64,000 bases of DNA, taken from the NCBI GenBank assembly GCA_033439265.1, contig JAVTVX010000012.1, forward strand, positions 16,316,501-16,380,500, in the 5' to 3' direction. This DNA comes from Dillenia suffruticosa (taxonomy: Eukaryota; Streptophyta; Magnoliopsida; Dilleniales; Dilleniaceae). Position numbers and translations under genes: made by a program. Shown one piece after another: positions 23,690 to 37,247 of the stretch. Under the pieces are notes generated by a model. That model did no database searches, was not told the origin of the DNA, and worked only from the letters and a program-made list of their open reading frames with translations. Numbering within the stretch: position 1 is the first letter of the stretch; every line of letters starts with the position of its first letter.

Positions 23690-24990
23690 AATTTTTCTCA
23701 GATTTTCAGTGTGCTAATCGAGGATAAAACTCCTTGAATCCTAGATTCTGGTGCCTCTGATCATATGACAGGTTGTTCTTCACTGTTCTCCACTTATACT
23801 CTTTGTGCTGGTAACTTGAAAGTAAAGATTGATGATAGTTCATTAGCCACTGTAGCATGGAAATGGTCAATTATTTTATCAAGAAATCTGACATTAAAAT
23901 CTGTACTTTATTTTCCTTTACTTACATGTACTCTATTGTCCATTAGCAAACTCACTCACGATTAAATTGTGTGGCTAAATTTGGTTCCTCCTCATGTCAA
24001 TTTCAAGATCTAGTTTCGGGGAAGATGATTGGCAATGCTAAAGAATGCGGAGGAGTTCACTACTTTGATAAGGAAGACTCAAATAGACAAGATTCGGTTT
24101 GCAAATCATTTTCTATTTCTTTATGTGAAAATAATGTCATGTTATGGTATTAGAGACTCGGCTATCCTAGCTTTTCATACTTAAAAAATTTATTTCCATC
24201 TCTTTTCAACAATAAAGATCCCTATTCCTTTTAGTGTGAGGTTTGTCAATTCTCTAAATATCATCGTGTATCTTTTCCAGTACAGTCATATAAGCATTCC
24301 ACCTCTTTCTCAATAATACACAATGATATTTGGGGTCCTTCACAAATCAAAAATTTCTCAGGGGCTAGATGATTTATTATTTTTATCGATAATCATACTA
24401 GAATATATTGGGTATATCTCTTGAAAGCAAAATCTGAAATAGAGCATCTCTTTAAAAACTTTCACTCAATGGTCAAAACCCAATTTCAAACCCAATCCAG
24501 ATTCTTAGAACAAACAATGGGAGCGAGTATTTCAAAAATGTTCTTGGGGCATTTCTTCAAGGAGAGGGAATCATTCATAAAAAAAATTGCATAAATACTC
24601 CACAACAAAATGGGTTGGCGAAAAAAAAAAACAAACACTTACTTGACATTGCTAGATTATTAATGTTCACCACTAATATGTCAAAAACTTTTTGAGGGGA
24701 AACTATTCTTACTGCCTCATTTCTCGTTAATAGGATGCCTACCCGGGTTATAGGATACAAGACTCCTCTAGAAGTGTTTCAAAGCGTCTATCCAACAAAC
24801 CGCCTATTACCAATTTACCACTTAGAATATTTGGGTGTATCTCCTTTGTTCATATCCATTCTCATAACCGTAACAAATTTGATCAAAGGGCTATCAAATG
24901 TGTTTTTATAGGATATTCACCAACAAAAAAAGGATATAAGTGCTTTGATCCAAAAACTAAGAAGATGTTTGTTAGTATGGATGTTTTCTT
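23690..24990 (+). pseudogene. copia protease and integrase remnant
   Basis: The protease active site is intact as LDSGASDHMTG near 23741-23773, although a stop lies just upstream. The integrase segment includes RLGYPS (the expected zinc-binding His is replaced beside a stop), HNDIWGP, FIDNHTRIYWVYLLKAKSE and SVYPTN-like sequence near 24785. Many stops and frameshifts are present. Confidence 0.8.
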
Positions 24991-25569
24991 CTTTGAGAAT
25001 CAGCCTTACTTCACCAAAAACTCACTTCAAGGGGAGAATGTGACCGCAGAAGAAAGTTTTTGTAATTTTTTGAATACATTTCCTATCTCTAAAAGTTTTA
25101 CATTTGCCACTCTTACTCTTCCTTCAGACCAATCAAACTCAGTTGGCCCTATTAATTCTTACTCTATTCCCTTTTTGGCACCCGTTTCTACTCCTATTCC
25201 TCTTCCAGACCAAGAAATACCGACTATAATCACTAAAGAAACAGAATTGAAAATTCAAAATCCAAAATTAGTTGTCTATGAGAGATGGAAAATGAAGGAA
25301 TTCACACATTTGAGCAGAACCAGTCATTGGATCCACTAGTTCTTGATGATGTGTCAAATCAGAACTCTCCTACATATCATGCCTCCTGTGAAAATCCAAG
25401 TAATTCAACACCTGTTGAGGATCTAGATATTTTTATTGCTCTTAGAAAAGGAAAAGGAATTTGTACGTCTCACTGTTTTTTTAGACTACATGTGCTATAG
25501 CAGTTTGTCTCCTCCCTATCGGCCTTTTGCTAGTAATCTGACCATTATAGCAATTCCCAAGTCAATCCA

Positions 25570-27092
25570 AGGAGCATTGAGTATTCCAAAATAGAGAGCA
25601 GTAGTTGTAGAGGAGATCAAAGCACTAGAGAAAAATGGAACCTGGGAGTGTGTATCAATACCGAAGGGAAAGAAAATAGTGGGGTGCGAGTGAGTATTCA
25701 CAGTGAAGTATAATTCGAATGATTCAATCGAAAGGTTCAAGATTCGCTTGGTTGCAAAAGGATTCACATAATTTTATGGGATAAACTACCAAGAAACATT
25801 TGTCCCGGTAGCAAAGCTCAACACTATTCGTGTTCTTCTCTTTATTGCAGCTAATTTAGACTGGATGATGTAACAATTAGATGCAAAGAATGCCTTTCTA
25901 AATGGGAAATTGATAGAAGAAGTTTTTATGGATATTTCTCATGGTTTTGTAGATGTCTATGGAATTGATATAGCTTGCAAACTGAAAAATCTCTCTGTCG
26001 ATTGAAACAATCTTCTAGAACCTGGTTTGATCGTTTCTCCAAAACGATGAAAAAATATGGCTACATTCAAACTTAAACCAATCATACTTTGTTTTTCAGA
26101 AAGTTTAAAGATGGGAAGATCTCAGTCTTAATTGTGTACGTTGATGATATTCTACTTACAGGGGATGATACAACTGAAGGAGAAAGAATGAAGAAGGTTT
26201 TAGTTAAAGAATTTGAAATCAAGGATCTCGGGCTTATGAAGTACTTTCTTTGTATGGAAGTTGAAAGATCAAAGAAAGAGATTTATATGTCACAAAGGAA
26301 ATATATCATTGACCTATTTAGAGAGACAGGTTTTCTGGGAAGTAAATCGGCTGATACACAATTGAAGAGAATCACAAGTTGGGATATAAGAATAGAGAGG
26401 TCCTATTGATAAAGGTAGATATTAAAAGTTGGTGGGACATTTAATTTATTTGTCTCATACATGACCTGATATTGCCTATGTTGTTAGTGTGGTTAGTCAA
26501 TTTATGCATGAGCCTTATGAGGAATATCTAGGAGCAGTTCAACGTATTTTGAGATACCTTAAGGGAACTCCTAGGAAAGGACATTTTTTTCAAGAAAAAT
26601 GATTTAAAGAAGATAAAGACATTCACTGATACTGATTGGGTTGGGTTAGCTAGTGACAAAAGGTCTACTACTGAGTATTGTACATTTATATGGGGCAACC
26701 TAGTGACTTGGAGGAGCAAAAAGCAACCAATGGTAGCAAGAAACAGTGCTGAGACTGAATTTCGAGCTTTTGCACAAGGAATATATGAACTTCTATGGTT
26801 AAGAAAAATCATGGATGAGCTTTCACTTCAATGTGAGAATCGTATGCTATTGTATTGTGACAACAAGTTAACAATCAGTATTGCTCACAATCCAACTCAG
26901 CATAACCGTACTAAATACATAGAAGTGGATAGATATTTTATTAAAGAGAATATCGAAGAAGGACTTGTGTGTATACCCTACATCACATTCAAGGGACAAC
27001 TTGCGGATTTTTTAACCAAAAGCTTACCACGAGTCAGATTTGAAGAACACCTATCCAAGTTGGACATGATTGATATCTATGCTCCAACTTGA
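25570..27092 (+). pseudogene. copia reverse transcriptase and RNase H remnant
   Basis: The RT catalytic box YVDDILLTGDD is intact (codons from 26137), preceded by degenerate LVAKGF and ETFVPVAKLNTIRVLL segments. The terminal RNase H frame (26703-27092) is open, with TWRSKKQPMVARNSAETEF, YCDNKLTISIAHNPTQHNRT and ADFLTKSLP, and it ends eight bases before the polypurine tract. This last third is the best preserved part of the element. Confidence 0.88.
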
Positions 27093-27099
27093 GGGAGAG
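27091..27099 (+). other. Polypurine tract of the copia element
   Basis: GAGGGAGAG lies immediately before the 3' LTR start TGTTGG, the expected plus-strand priming site. Confidence 0.8.
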
Positions 27100-27328
27100 T
27101 GTTGGAATGATACATTTACTTAGAAATTTTTTTTTTTAATGTAATTTATTTAGGAATGTTTCCTATTATTTAGAAATGTTTATTTTAGGAAAATAATTGT
27201 TGATTAAAATTAGGAGTTAGTTTTCTATTTCTTTTTCTATCTAATTATATATATAGATGAGACACATCACTACCTATGAATAAGATGGAGATTATTCGGC
27301 TAGAAATTCTAGAACCTATCATTCCACA
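27100..27328 (+). repeat. 3' LTR of the copia element
   Basis: 229 bp from TGTTGGAATGATACATTTAC to TTCCACA. Compared with the 5' LTR it has an extra T-rich insertion near its start and lacks several blocks in the middle. Confidence 0.93.
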
Positions 27329-27333
27329 CAGCT

Positions 27334-28963
27334 CAAGTCTCAAGGGAAAACCTGTTAGTAATTTCGAGTGTGATTGCTTTTTATGGTTCCTGCATTCCCT
27401 CCCATCATTTTCAACTCTTTTTTTTTGCATTCCCTCCCATCATTTTTAACTCTTTTTTTTTTCAAGGTATCTGTAAAATTCTCAAGTTTGTGTATGATAT
27501 TATGTGCAGAACAAACTGAAAAGAAATCTACTAAATTTTGCTCTATTTTGTCACTTGTAATATTTGTAAAATCCAGTGTTGTTTTTTTTGTATTGGAATG
27601 GTTGTATGAGACCTCTTGGTTGTGTAATGGGACAACAGGATCGCTTTGGTGCTTAGTCAAATTTTTTGTTGCTATGGCTCTTCATAATTTATCGCACACA
27701 ATAGTTAACAAATCATGTGCATTACCAAGCACCCCAGGTGAAAATTTCTCTACCATAAGTAGCAACTAAAGAAATATATCACGGTTAACCCTTAGCGGGA
27801 TCATGAATTTCATGCTGGAGAAGATGATATGATTAACAGACGCGCTTTTTTCTTAATGAAAACATCCAACTGTGGCTCAAATATTTTGATATCTTCCAAG
27901 CTTACCCTATCAGAATTTTGAAAATGAAATTAGTTCTGAGAGGAAAAAGTTTATAAGCAACATATGGGAAGAACCACACTATCTCAAATAAGATGACTAC
28001 GTACAATAGATAAAAGGACCTCTTCACTTGGTACGCTGGCTAGGAGAAGTCTCAACAACTTCCACGAGTCACATATACTATAATATTAACAAAAATGGAT
28101 TCACGTGATTGATATCACCTTAGTTTAATTGAGTTGAGCTCCGGCGTGTGTGTAATTATTCAAAAAAAATGTTACCACGCAAGTAACTCATTCACTTCTA
28201 AAAAATGTTTATTAATTTTCCGATATAAATTTCAAACACATTTAATGTTATATTATAAAGAAATTTTAATTTGCCATAAAAAAAAAAAAAAAATACAATT
28301 CAACATATTCTCTACCTAATGATTTATACCATATAAACACTTTTGGGAAGAGGAAATACCTGCTCTTATAGTCAAGTTATTTAGGTCACCACAACATTAG
28401 GTCAAGTTAATCACCCATTGACCTATAGTCTGTCTAAAATAAGAAAGCAACTCATATAGACCAAATTATATCTGCGTCAAAATGTGTGATTAACCGATAA
28501 ACACTATCATGTTGCAAAATATAGCTCTATGAGGCTAAACTACAGGGCATTACCAAGGTTAAATCATTTTGGATTACAAACTTGAGAAAGTGGAAGATTT
28601 AAAAAGGACAAATCACTAATACCATAACCATCTATTAGATGATATATGTAGACTCTGAATGCCACAAAAGGTCTTTTACATAAAGCTTACCAAAGATTCT
28701 GTGGTCTCAACACCCTCTGCAGAACAGGAAAGCCAAAAACAAAAATCCCATCCTGCGAACCCCCCCCCCCCACCACCCACCCCACTAGTCCTCATCAGTT
28801 CCCTGCCGAAGAATAAAAAATGAAGAGGTGCTAAATTTATCTGAATGTACTGCTTCTGTGGTGAAATCCGCTGATGCAAAATTGTTGAACCTACCAACTT
28901 GATTCTGCCCAATTCTTTTCCCCAGGAATTAGGAAAGAGAAACAGCGTCAATCCAAAAGCTAA
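27334..28963. other. Region between copia element and DDT gene stop
   Basis: The left part probably contains the displaced 3' flank of the receptor kinase and the right part (roughly 28650-28963) the 3' untranslated region of the minus-strand DDT gene. There is a 35-bp tandem duplication at 27391-27462 and a C-rich run near 28760. No gene was recognised. Confidence 0.55.
27391..27462 (+). repeat. Two tandem copies of a 35-bp unit
   Basis: TGCATTCCCTCCCATCATTT followed by AACTC and a T run occurs twice, with one substitution and a longer T run in the second copy. Confidence 0.9.
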
Positions 28964-31900
28964 CTAGTCCTCTTTCCACTTATTGACATACCTGAGGAAA
29001 GAATGAGCAGGATTTTCCCTAGGTGGTGCGCGCACACGAGTGGATCTCCGAAGTACAGCTTCTTCAAGGGCAATCTTTTGAGCAACATCCTTAGATTTCT
29101 TTTGCATTTCCAAGCTGACAAACCCCATTTAGGTAGAGGGAAAAGAAAAAAGTTTTGGTCAAATGCTAATGAAGAACATCTACCAAGTATCTGTCAACTA
29201 AAGTTTTGCAAAAATTTTGTATTGTACAAGCATAAAGCAGCATAAGAATAACCTTCCAGCCAGTAATTACCAAGTTTGTGTTAGAATAAAAATGTTAAAA
29301 TTCTCCTGGCCTTGTTATTTGAGAATACAACTAAAGTTTTGCAATAATGGCAGAAGTTCACACAGAAATTTTGCATGACTAGGATATTGCATCTATTGCG
29401 GAACTGACTCTTTCTGTGTAATGACCAAATCTATCTACATAAAGTACTGCACTGAATGGAGCATAAAATTGATAAACTACAAACAAAAAGATAATTAAAT
29501 TCCACGTATCAGAACATGGTAACCTGACTTAGATGGTCCTAGAAAGATGTCCACACCAGGTGTGCCTCAAACAACTAGGTGGGGCCAGGCTGTTATGGTA
29601 ATCATCCCCCACTATACTCATTGACTGAAAAGTTATGAAAAATGAAAGACAGGCAATTTCATGCCTCCTATTCAGATGGGGTTGGGGAGCTTGGTGTGAT
29701 GAGGGGAAGGAAAAGAATTAAAAAAAAAAAAAGATGATGTATCATAAATTATGGCAGGATTTACCTGATTCTCCCATGGTGCTTGTCCAGCTGCTTTTTA
29801 AGAGCTCTCTCTCTTTCACCCTTTAGGTTCAGTGAGCCAATCAATGCATCAAGCTGAAAACATAACATGAACATCAGCAGAAATAGCAGAACACAACTCA
29901 AAAATCTTAAGATGGTGCAGCACAAAGACCTCTTCTCTTGTGCCATAATACCCCCATTGCTTGGAGTCAGAACTCTCAATAAATATTCTCCCTTCACGCC
30001 GGAAGAACCAATATTTATTGTAATGTCTATCTTTACCCAAGGGATTGGTGCGTATAACACATTTCTCAATCTCCCGCTCAAGATATTCTTTCTACAATAA
30101 ATTAAAAAGCCAGATTAGAAAATTTTCATTGATCAGACAAATGCATAAAATATTCTAGCACGTTTGATTCACATTCCTGGAACACTTAATACACACAAAA
30201 CAACGAAAAATGCATGATAGAAAGAGTGGCGAAGGTCGCACCCTCTGTTCTACACTCTTCTTCTCCCTTGCTTCCTTCTTTTCTTTCATGTCCTCTTGAT
30301 GTACTGATACATGTGCTTTCTTCTTCGATGGATCTTTTCTATTTTCTGTGGAGATTTTCTTATTCATCTTCTGCTTGTTCACTATCTTGTTTGGAGCATT
30401 CTCCATATCCTTACTGTCACTGTAAATAAATATATGTAAGCTCAGGTCATTGACAGTTGCTAATTTAACATGCTTATCTGGTAAATTATAGTTATACCCA
30501 TTTTCTAATGCATGATTCTGTTGAGAAGAAAGAAGTCTCTCTTTTCCGTCTCCAATCTCTCCATTGATGCAACCATTTTCAACCACATGCAGGCCACTTC
30601 TTACACTCTCCTCACCATGCCCTTTTATATCTTCTTTGGCAACAATATCTGCCTTAATACGTTCTTTCTCTTCTCTCTTTTTCCTGGCTGCTTCAATAGC
30701 TTCCTCCCTTCTTGTGGAAGCAAGCGACTGTCGCTGTTCAATATTTTCATCCAGCTTTTCCCTGAAAAGATCGGATTCAAGGGCTTGATCAACCATTTCA
30801 TGTAAGATCCGCAATTTAGATTGAGGATCTACGAGGCAATAGTGACCACGCTTGATTGTTGCTATGTTAGTGGATAACTCTGGAACCTTAACCATCTCCA
30901 AGAAATCACATAAATAATCTGCCCAGTTGACCATTGTAATCTGAAAGTAGAAGGTTGAAATCAGCATAAATAGCAGGAGATGCCAAAAGAAAGTACATGA
31001 AACATCACTTGCTTCAGGGATTATTCCTCCCGAAGATAAGAGAACATAAAACTTTCAGGGCAGGAATAGCATGCACAACAACATATCTACAACAAATAGT
31101 AAAGTATTCAACCTTTGATTTCCGCCTTCTATCCTGTAAAGCCAAGAGATATTCACCATCATCTCTTATTAGTAAACGAAGGATAGCTGCATGAGTTTCC
31201 ACAAGGAGAACTAAGTTACCGTCCTTGTGGTTGATGGCATTCTCAAAATCTGCCAGAGAGAATGGAGACAAGCACAGTAGCCTGCCAAATGAAGAACAAA
31301 AATCCCAAACCATCAACAGGTCCCCTACAGAGTCCATGGGAATACTGAAGTCCCTTGATGGAAGAGGACGGTCTGTAAAAACTGGATCATCTGCACCAGG
31401 TCGCACCATCAGATCATCAATTGGATACTTCAGGGGCTCTTTGTTCTGTTGATCTTCTGTAAACACAGAAAAAAGCAAGTTGTGTGAGTAAGAAAAAATC
31501 AAAGAACAGTCAGCAATTTCAAATCGTCAACAAAACATCAACAGCACAAGAAGATGATGGATGCAAAAGGACAGCACCAAGTTGAATGCAACCTATACTT
31601 ATCATAAGTGACTAACAACATTAAACATGTAGCTTAGTTGATAGCATCACCTGCATTTCCTCCACCATCTGTTTCTGATTTCTTCCTTTTAGACTTCTGG
31701 ATATGATATTTGCCAAAAATGTAAATAATTCTCTGGTATGCAGATAAAAGTAAAACAGTTAAGAAATAAAAAGAGAGATATGAATAGGTTGCTTGCTTAC
31801 TGATTGTCTACCCTCATTGCTTCTTCTCTTTTTAGTGCTCACCAACTGCCCATCCCTAAACATCATTTTGCTTCTCAACTCTACAGGAGGATCAACAGCT

Positions 31901-34900
31901 ATTCCATGTTTGCATGCCAATTTCTCATGAAGCATCCATGGAAAACTTTGATATGTCGATTCTCTGACGAAAGATTTCAGGACCTCTCTGGTAAATGGTA
32001 GCTTCTTCCGTAACAGATCTTCTTCACTTAAAATTGAACTTCCAGTTATTTTCTTTTCATTATCCAGCCAGACCACCTCGTATTGTGATTTGTCAGTCTC
32101 ATCCTCCAACACTTTAATTATTTTGCAAAGATGCACTCCATCATCTTTTCTTCCATACAATTCAGCACCCTCCAACAGGCACTCCTGTAACTTAGCAGTT
32201 ATTGTGCTAACAAGATCCCTAAGTGAAAGCATGCCTGACAACAAATAGGGCATTAAGTAATTAGGAAGGAAAAAATAAATGTATACATTAACCACCAAAA
32301 AAGAATGCATCTACTTTTAGAAAGATTAGAACAAATTTAAAAGGTTAACAAACAAACATGTGATACCAAAGTTCCAAAGCATATCACCTCTACATCCTCC
32401 AACCCCCCCACCATGTAAATAACTAGATCCTTCCATGGAGACCAACAAATTCTTTATCTCAAGATGTGATTCAATTGGCAAACTTATCTAATATGGACCA
32501 TAAATATCTTTGAATCACTTATATTTAATCAGCAACTTATGAACTCAAGAAGAGTTTTACAGAAAAAACATAAGCATAGAACAGAAAATATTAATAGAGA
32601 AATCCACTAGCCAAATTAATCTGTCATATGTAAAAGGAAGAACTAGGAATGGAAACAACACCACCACAAGTAGATGGATTTGGATAATCCAGGTCCTCGG
32701 CAGATAGGGTAGGCTAAACTACCTCATTAGACAAGAAGACAAACCATTGTCTATTTTCGTCAAGTCTATGAAACTAATTCCAACCCAGAAAACTAAAAGA
32801 TAAGATCGTCATGAGTGTAACTAAAGGAATATAAGTTTAGAAACCAAACATCAACGACCAAGTGCACTAAGCAATTTGGGATTCAAAACAAAGCATGATT
32901 TTCTACTTCAAAGATATCCCAGAAACTAAGTTTCCTTTATTTATTTACTTGAAGTGGAGGTAAATCTATGTCCAATGCGTAACAGAAGAGAGATGCTATT
33001 GAGCAGACGTAATATAGACAGTGACGAAAGTTCAAATGGGAACAAGTAGAGGAGAGAGGAGTAGAAAATCCTTGAGGAGCTTGAACATGTGGGGTAGTTG
33101 AGGAAAAGATGATAATGGAAAAAATGGGTTGTCTTATTTTAGATGCTTCAACTCAGAGAGTTAAACAGGTTTGAAATTGAAACAGATGGTTGACAGAGCA
33201 AGAGAGCAAGAGAAACAAAATCGGCCAAAAGAAGTCTGTCACTAAGAGACTTGAGGGGGTATGTGTCATAGAAGAAAGATGATTTAACCATATCAGGCAG
33301 CACCAAGTGTCACAGATAGATCACTGAATCTACTAAGGTGACGTGTCATCGAGAACAATGGATCACTGAACCTATTAAGTAGTTAAGCATAAGATCCTCA
33401 ACATAGCCCACTCACAGATCATCAAGTTAAATCTCCATATTCCAATAAGCAAGTGGTTTGAGATCTTGCCAGAACTCTCTAAACCAATCCTGCATGTGAC
33501 CCAATCTCCACTGGCATTTGTCTAGCCTACTAGACTTGATGATTGAGGCAATCCATTTATCATGAATTTCACACTACTGGTGTCAACTAGTCCGGCAGAT
33601 AAAAATCCTTGAGGTGATATCAACCAGTTCTAGGATCATCATGTTGGCCAAGGAGAGAGTCATCGTCCATTTTGTGCCTCAAAAAAATGACAATTCACTC
33701 CATTTGGCCCATATGTAATAACTACTAATATACCATAAATTAATTATAATTTTGGAAGAAAAGTAATAATTGAACCAAGGATTATAAAAGTGATTCCAAA
33801 TTCTAGATAACCATCCACTCACTTCTCTATGGATAGTGCCCACTATTTTTCTCCTCTCCTACACTTATTTCTCTCTTGAACTATCCTCTTATCATTCTCT
33901 AATATTTCTCAATTATCTCTTCACCCACTTAAAATTTCAACCACCAACTTTTCACACACACAGCAGTGTGCCGAGGCTAGTTAAAACAAAGAAAAAAAAT
34001 CAATCAAGAACATTGATAAGAACATAGTAATACTCCTACAGCTGGCAACCCTAAGAGAAAAACATACCAAAACAAAGATAGAGTAGAACTGATATAATAT
34101 ATAGATATGGTTCACTTTTTAATGATGACTTTAACTCAAATAATGCAATGAAGAACATATTCAAGAAAAATCAAAGTTTCAAGCCATGTTTACAAGTTGA
34201 ATTAACAAAAATGACATTTTATTGATAAGAACATGATGCTGAACTTTGCTGTAATTCTACCAGAAACAAGCATTATTTTCGTGCGATAAGGAATAACGCA
34301 ACGAAGATCCAAAAATGCACCAATCAGGAGAAACGAGTCCTTAAATGTGAGAGATTTAGTGAAATGTCGGGGTAAACTATATTGATGCAAGTTATCTGTA
34401 AAGATATGAGTGTCAAGAGTTTAGTTAAGAAGAAAACTTTAGATAGAAGCAAGTGATATAGGAGTATCCGAAACAATTGAAGTAAAGCACTTTATTATTA
34501 TTATTTTAAGTTTCTACGGATTGTTTGTTTTTACTTCTTTCTATTCATTTTTTTTTAGTTTTATCTTTTTTTTTTTGCTTTCAAACTTTAATTTTATATT
34601 ATTTTATTTTATTTCTCTCTCCTCTCTATTATATTAGTCTCTCAAACGGTGGATTCCAAAATTTGGAATTAAGACTCCATTTGTTGTTGTTGTTGTTGTT
34701 GTTGTTGTAAGGAGTGATAGCTATCATAATAATTAGCATCCAGGAAGCTGCTTCTACAAATTGGCAGGGTAATATGGCAATTGGGATGTAGCTATGCTTA
34801 TTGAGCAAAAAGCCGAATGTATAGATAAATAAATGAATAAATAATAGGAGATGGTAGCAAAATCATCAACATACAACGTACACAGAAACTAGCCAAGCTC

Positions 34901-37247
34901 ATAGTGCCTATTTCAAATGCCACAGGCTACGGTGGACCAGATTCTGAATCCTTGATACCATTTAACAATGAAGAAAAGTGTGACAAATCCACCATCCGGC
35001 TTGCAATAGAATTGCAAAACAATCAACCATCATCATCTCTTTGTAAATTATCTATTGCCATAACCATCCTAAGCGAGGAACAAACTTTATTAGGATCTGG
35101 TTACAAATCTCCTATGGAAAAGGTTAGTTCGCATGTAGTAGTGGTTGATCCTTCTGACCAATTCCTCAACCCCTTTGAGATATGTTGTCCCATATAAAAC
35201 TCCCTCCCAAAGGGACTTAAGAAGATACACAAACACCAGATCTCAAATCAAAACCATATGAATCACACGCCCCATTGCCAATAGGATAGGTGTTTATACT
35301 TATATTAAACATCCCCTTTCTAACTTGGTTTTATATAACTCCTTATCTCCTTCCTACAAATCCTTTATCTCTATCCTTTATCACCAAATTCCATTCCCAC
35401 CTGGTCTTGGTTGATCCAAAATGGAAGAATGCTATGGTCAAGGAAATGAGGGCCTTGGAAAAAACAAAAAAAGGGGCACCTGGAAGCTAACTTTTCTTCC
35501 TGCACCAGAAAATGATCGTAGGATGTCAACGATTTTTACGATCAAGCACAAAGCCAATGGGACAGTTAAGAATTAAAAGCAAGGTTCATGGCAATAGGCT
35601 TTACTCAAACTTAGGATCATCAAGAAACACTTGACTCTAGGACCACCATGAGTTCTATCAGAGTATTTTTGTCCTGTGAAGCTAGTGAGACCTTCATCAG
35701 TTCGAGGTTAAAATGCAGTTTTTCCTGGTTATTTGGAAGACGAAGTGTACATTAAGATTTACCAGGTCTTAGCTATCAGAAGACAGATTTCAAGGTATCT
35801 TAACTGAAGAAAGCCTTTATGGCTTGAAATAGTCATGGAGGACTTGGTTTGACAAATATATAGAGCAACAATTTTGGAGGGATACAAAGAGAGTAATGCA
35901 GGCCATACAAGGTTCATTAAACATGCAATGGTAAGACTATTATTCTCGTTGAGACTAAAGGCCCATCTGCAATTTTATAAGGGTCAGACCAGTACAAGTC
36001 AAGCTGGTTTTAGAGTGATCAACTGATCCTTTCACATTCAAACTTTGAAATTAGAATTTGAAGTTAAGTATCATTACATTCGAGAGTACTTACTGAGGGC
36101 AGATTACACGGAGCTTCTTTTACAACCACCATAGGCTAACACTCCTTCAGCATAACATTAGCGGTGATATAGTAATCGATAATAGTAATATTAATTACTT
36201 GTGCTTGTGTTGGGGCGGGGACCAAGGAATCAAAGAGTTCAAAAGGAGAATAGATGACAACAGAAAGAAAAATTACAAAGGTTGATTATCCTGTTAGAGC
36301 TCAGTAACACAAAGTATACATATCCATGTCTAATCTAGGTAACCCAAAGCTCAAAGCATCTGACTAAACATGTGAGTTCCAGGATAAGCAAAGTGTTTAC
36401 AACCATACCACCAAGACTTGAACTTATGAACTCAGGTTAAGGTTCTCCCATATCCATTTCTGACCTACAGCTCATAATCTACAATTGTCATGTCTCAAGG
36501 AAGACCCCATCACTATTGTCCCTCCCAAACCAACTAAAAGATGAAGAGAGAGATCATAAAAATATTATAGTGTATCAGTATATCCATGGATTCCCTTCCC
36601 CACTCAAAAACTCAATAGCCACCAAGTAAACTACGGCCTAGGAAATACATAGAAAGCATCTTGCACAACACCATCTCTTAGAAAGCCTTAGAAAGGTGGG
36701 TCAGGTGAATAATTGAATAACTAAAGTGGAGAAAGAGGGGCTCTTCCTTATCCCACTCTCTCCATTTATCTCAAAACAATTTCAACTATAAATCAGGTAG
36801 ATCATTCAAGGAAAATGCACTCACAGAAAAGTAATGAATTAAGTAGAATAGGGAAGGACAAGACATACTGAATTGGACGGTTTGGAGGACAGGAAGAATT
36901 AGGTCTTTAGGGAACTGCTGAACCTTCTCAGAAGCACGTCTCTCGGAAACCAATGCCTCTTCATAGGTCAAGTTAGTCTTCCCACTCACTTTACAAGTCC
37001 ATACTCTTTGTCTATATAGATTAATCCGGTTCAAATATTCACTATCAACAAACAAACCAAAAACAAAAATCATTGTATTCAATTAATTAAGAAAAATAAA
37101 TAAAACTGAAGAAAAGATCGAAGATAGAAGATACCGATAATCTCGAAAAATCTCTTTGGTAAAGCGAACTTGGAAGACGAGGTCACGAGGGTCCAAATCT
37201 TGGGGTGGTTCTAATAGAGGAAAAGCCTTTCTTCTAAATAGAGGCAT
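28964..37247 (-). CDS. WAC/DDT/WHIM-domain chromatin-remodelling accessory protein (At5g08630 type)
   Basis: Nuclear protein; relatives with DDT and WHIM domains bind ISWI-type remodelling ATPases. Minus-strand exons: 37247-37135, 37041-36869, 32234-31801, 31696-31651, 31456-31113, 30940-30498, 30419-30242, 30091-29930, 29853-29765 and 29114-28964, giving 2133 nt (710 codons plus TAG), all GT-AG and in phase. Residues 1-95 are a WAC-type domain (MPLFRRKAFPLLEPPQDLDP, QVRFTKEIFRDYR). The middle part contains a DDT segment (SFGRLLCLSPFSLADFENAI, about residue 310), then an acidic/basic coiled-coil-like stretch (REEAIEAARKKREEKERIK), and a WHIM2-like block (NPLGKDRHYNKYWFFRREGR). The C-terminus ends FLRYVNKWKED. 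The length is close to the Arabidopsis protein. Start: the first ATG of the WAC domain, ten bases after a likely 5'UTR splice acceptor. Confidence 0.93.
30420..30497 (-). other. 78-nt in-frame intron (possible exitron) in the DDT gene
   Basis: On the minus strand this segment begins GTATAAC and ends TTTATTTACAG. Its length is a multiple of three and it has no stop codon, so retention adds 26 residues and splicing joins Glu-Asn-Gly to Asp-Ser-Lys. I modelled it as spliced because its composition is AT-rich and the ends fit splice consensus. Confidence 0.55.
32235..36868 (-). other. 4.6-kb second intron of the DDT gene
   Basis: Donor GTATGTC follows the WAC exons, and acceptor TTGTTGTCAG precedes the MLSLRDLV exon. 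The intron carries a plus-strand copia relic (35100-36150), a (TTG)n run at 34681-34708 and otherwise unassigned AT-rich sequence. Confidence 0.9.
35100..36150 (+). pseudogene. copia reverse-transcriptase fragment
   Basis: The plus strand shows, across several frames, RKGLRRYTN near 35205, WKNAMVKEMRALEK at 35422-35463, TIFTIKHKANGTVK near 35530-35570 and a RVFLSCEASE-type segment near 35660. This order matches the N-terminal RT of Ty1/copia. No LTRs were found. It is antisense to the DDT gene that hosts it. Confidence 0.7.

Larger units (their letters stand above)
22191..27328 (+). mobile_element. Full-length but degenerate Ty1/copia retrotransposon
   Basis: Both LTRs, primer-binding site, polypurine tract and the full gag-protease-integrase-RT-RNase H order are present. 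The coding region carries many stops, so the copy is inactive. The order with integrase before RT defines Ty1/copia. The LTRs differ by several indels and many substitutions, so insertion was not recent. It sits 96 bp after the receptor-kinase stop codon, in the same orientation, and so splits that gene's 3' untranslated region or immediate flank. Confidence 0.92.

Noticed and set aside
28991-28992. Splice donor CAG-GTATGT at the end of the last DDT exon
   Set aside because: Reading on without splicing gives RYVNKWKED and a stop, matching the known C-terminus of the family, so the site is probably not used.
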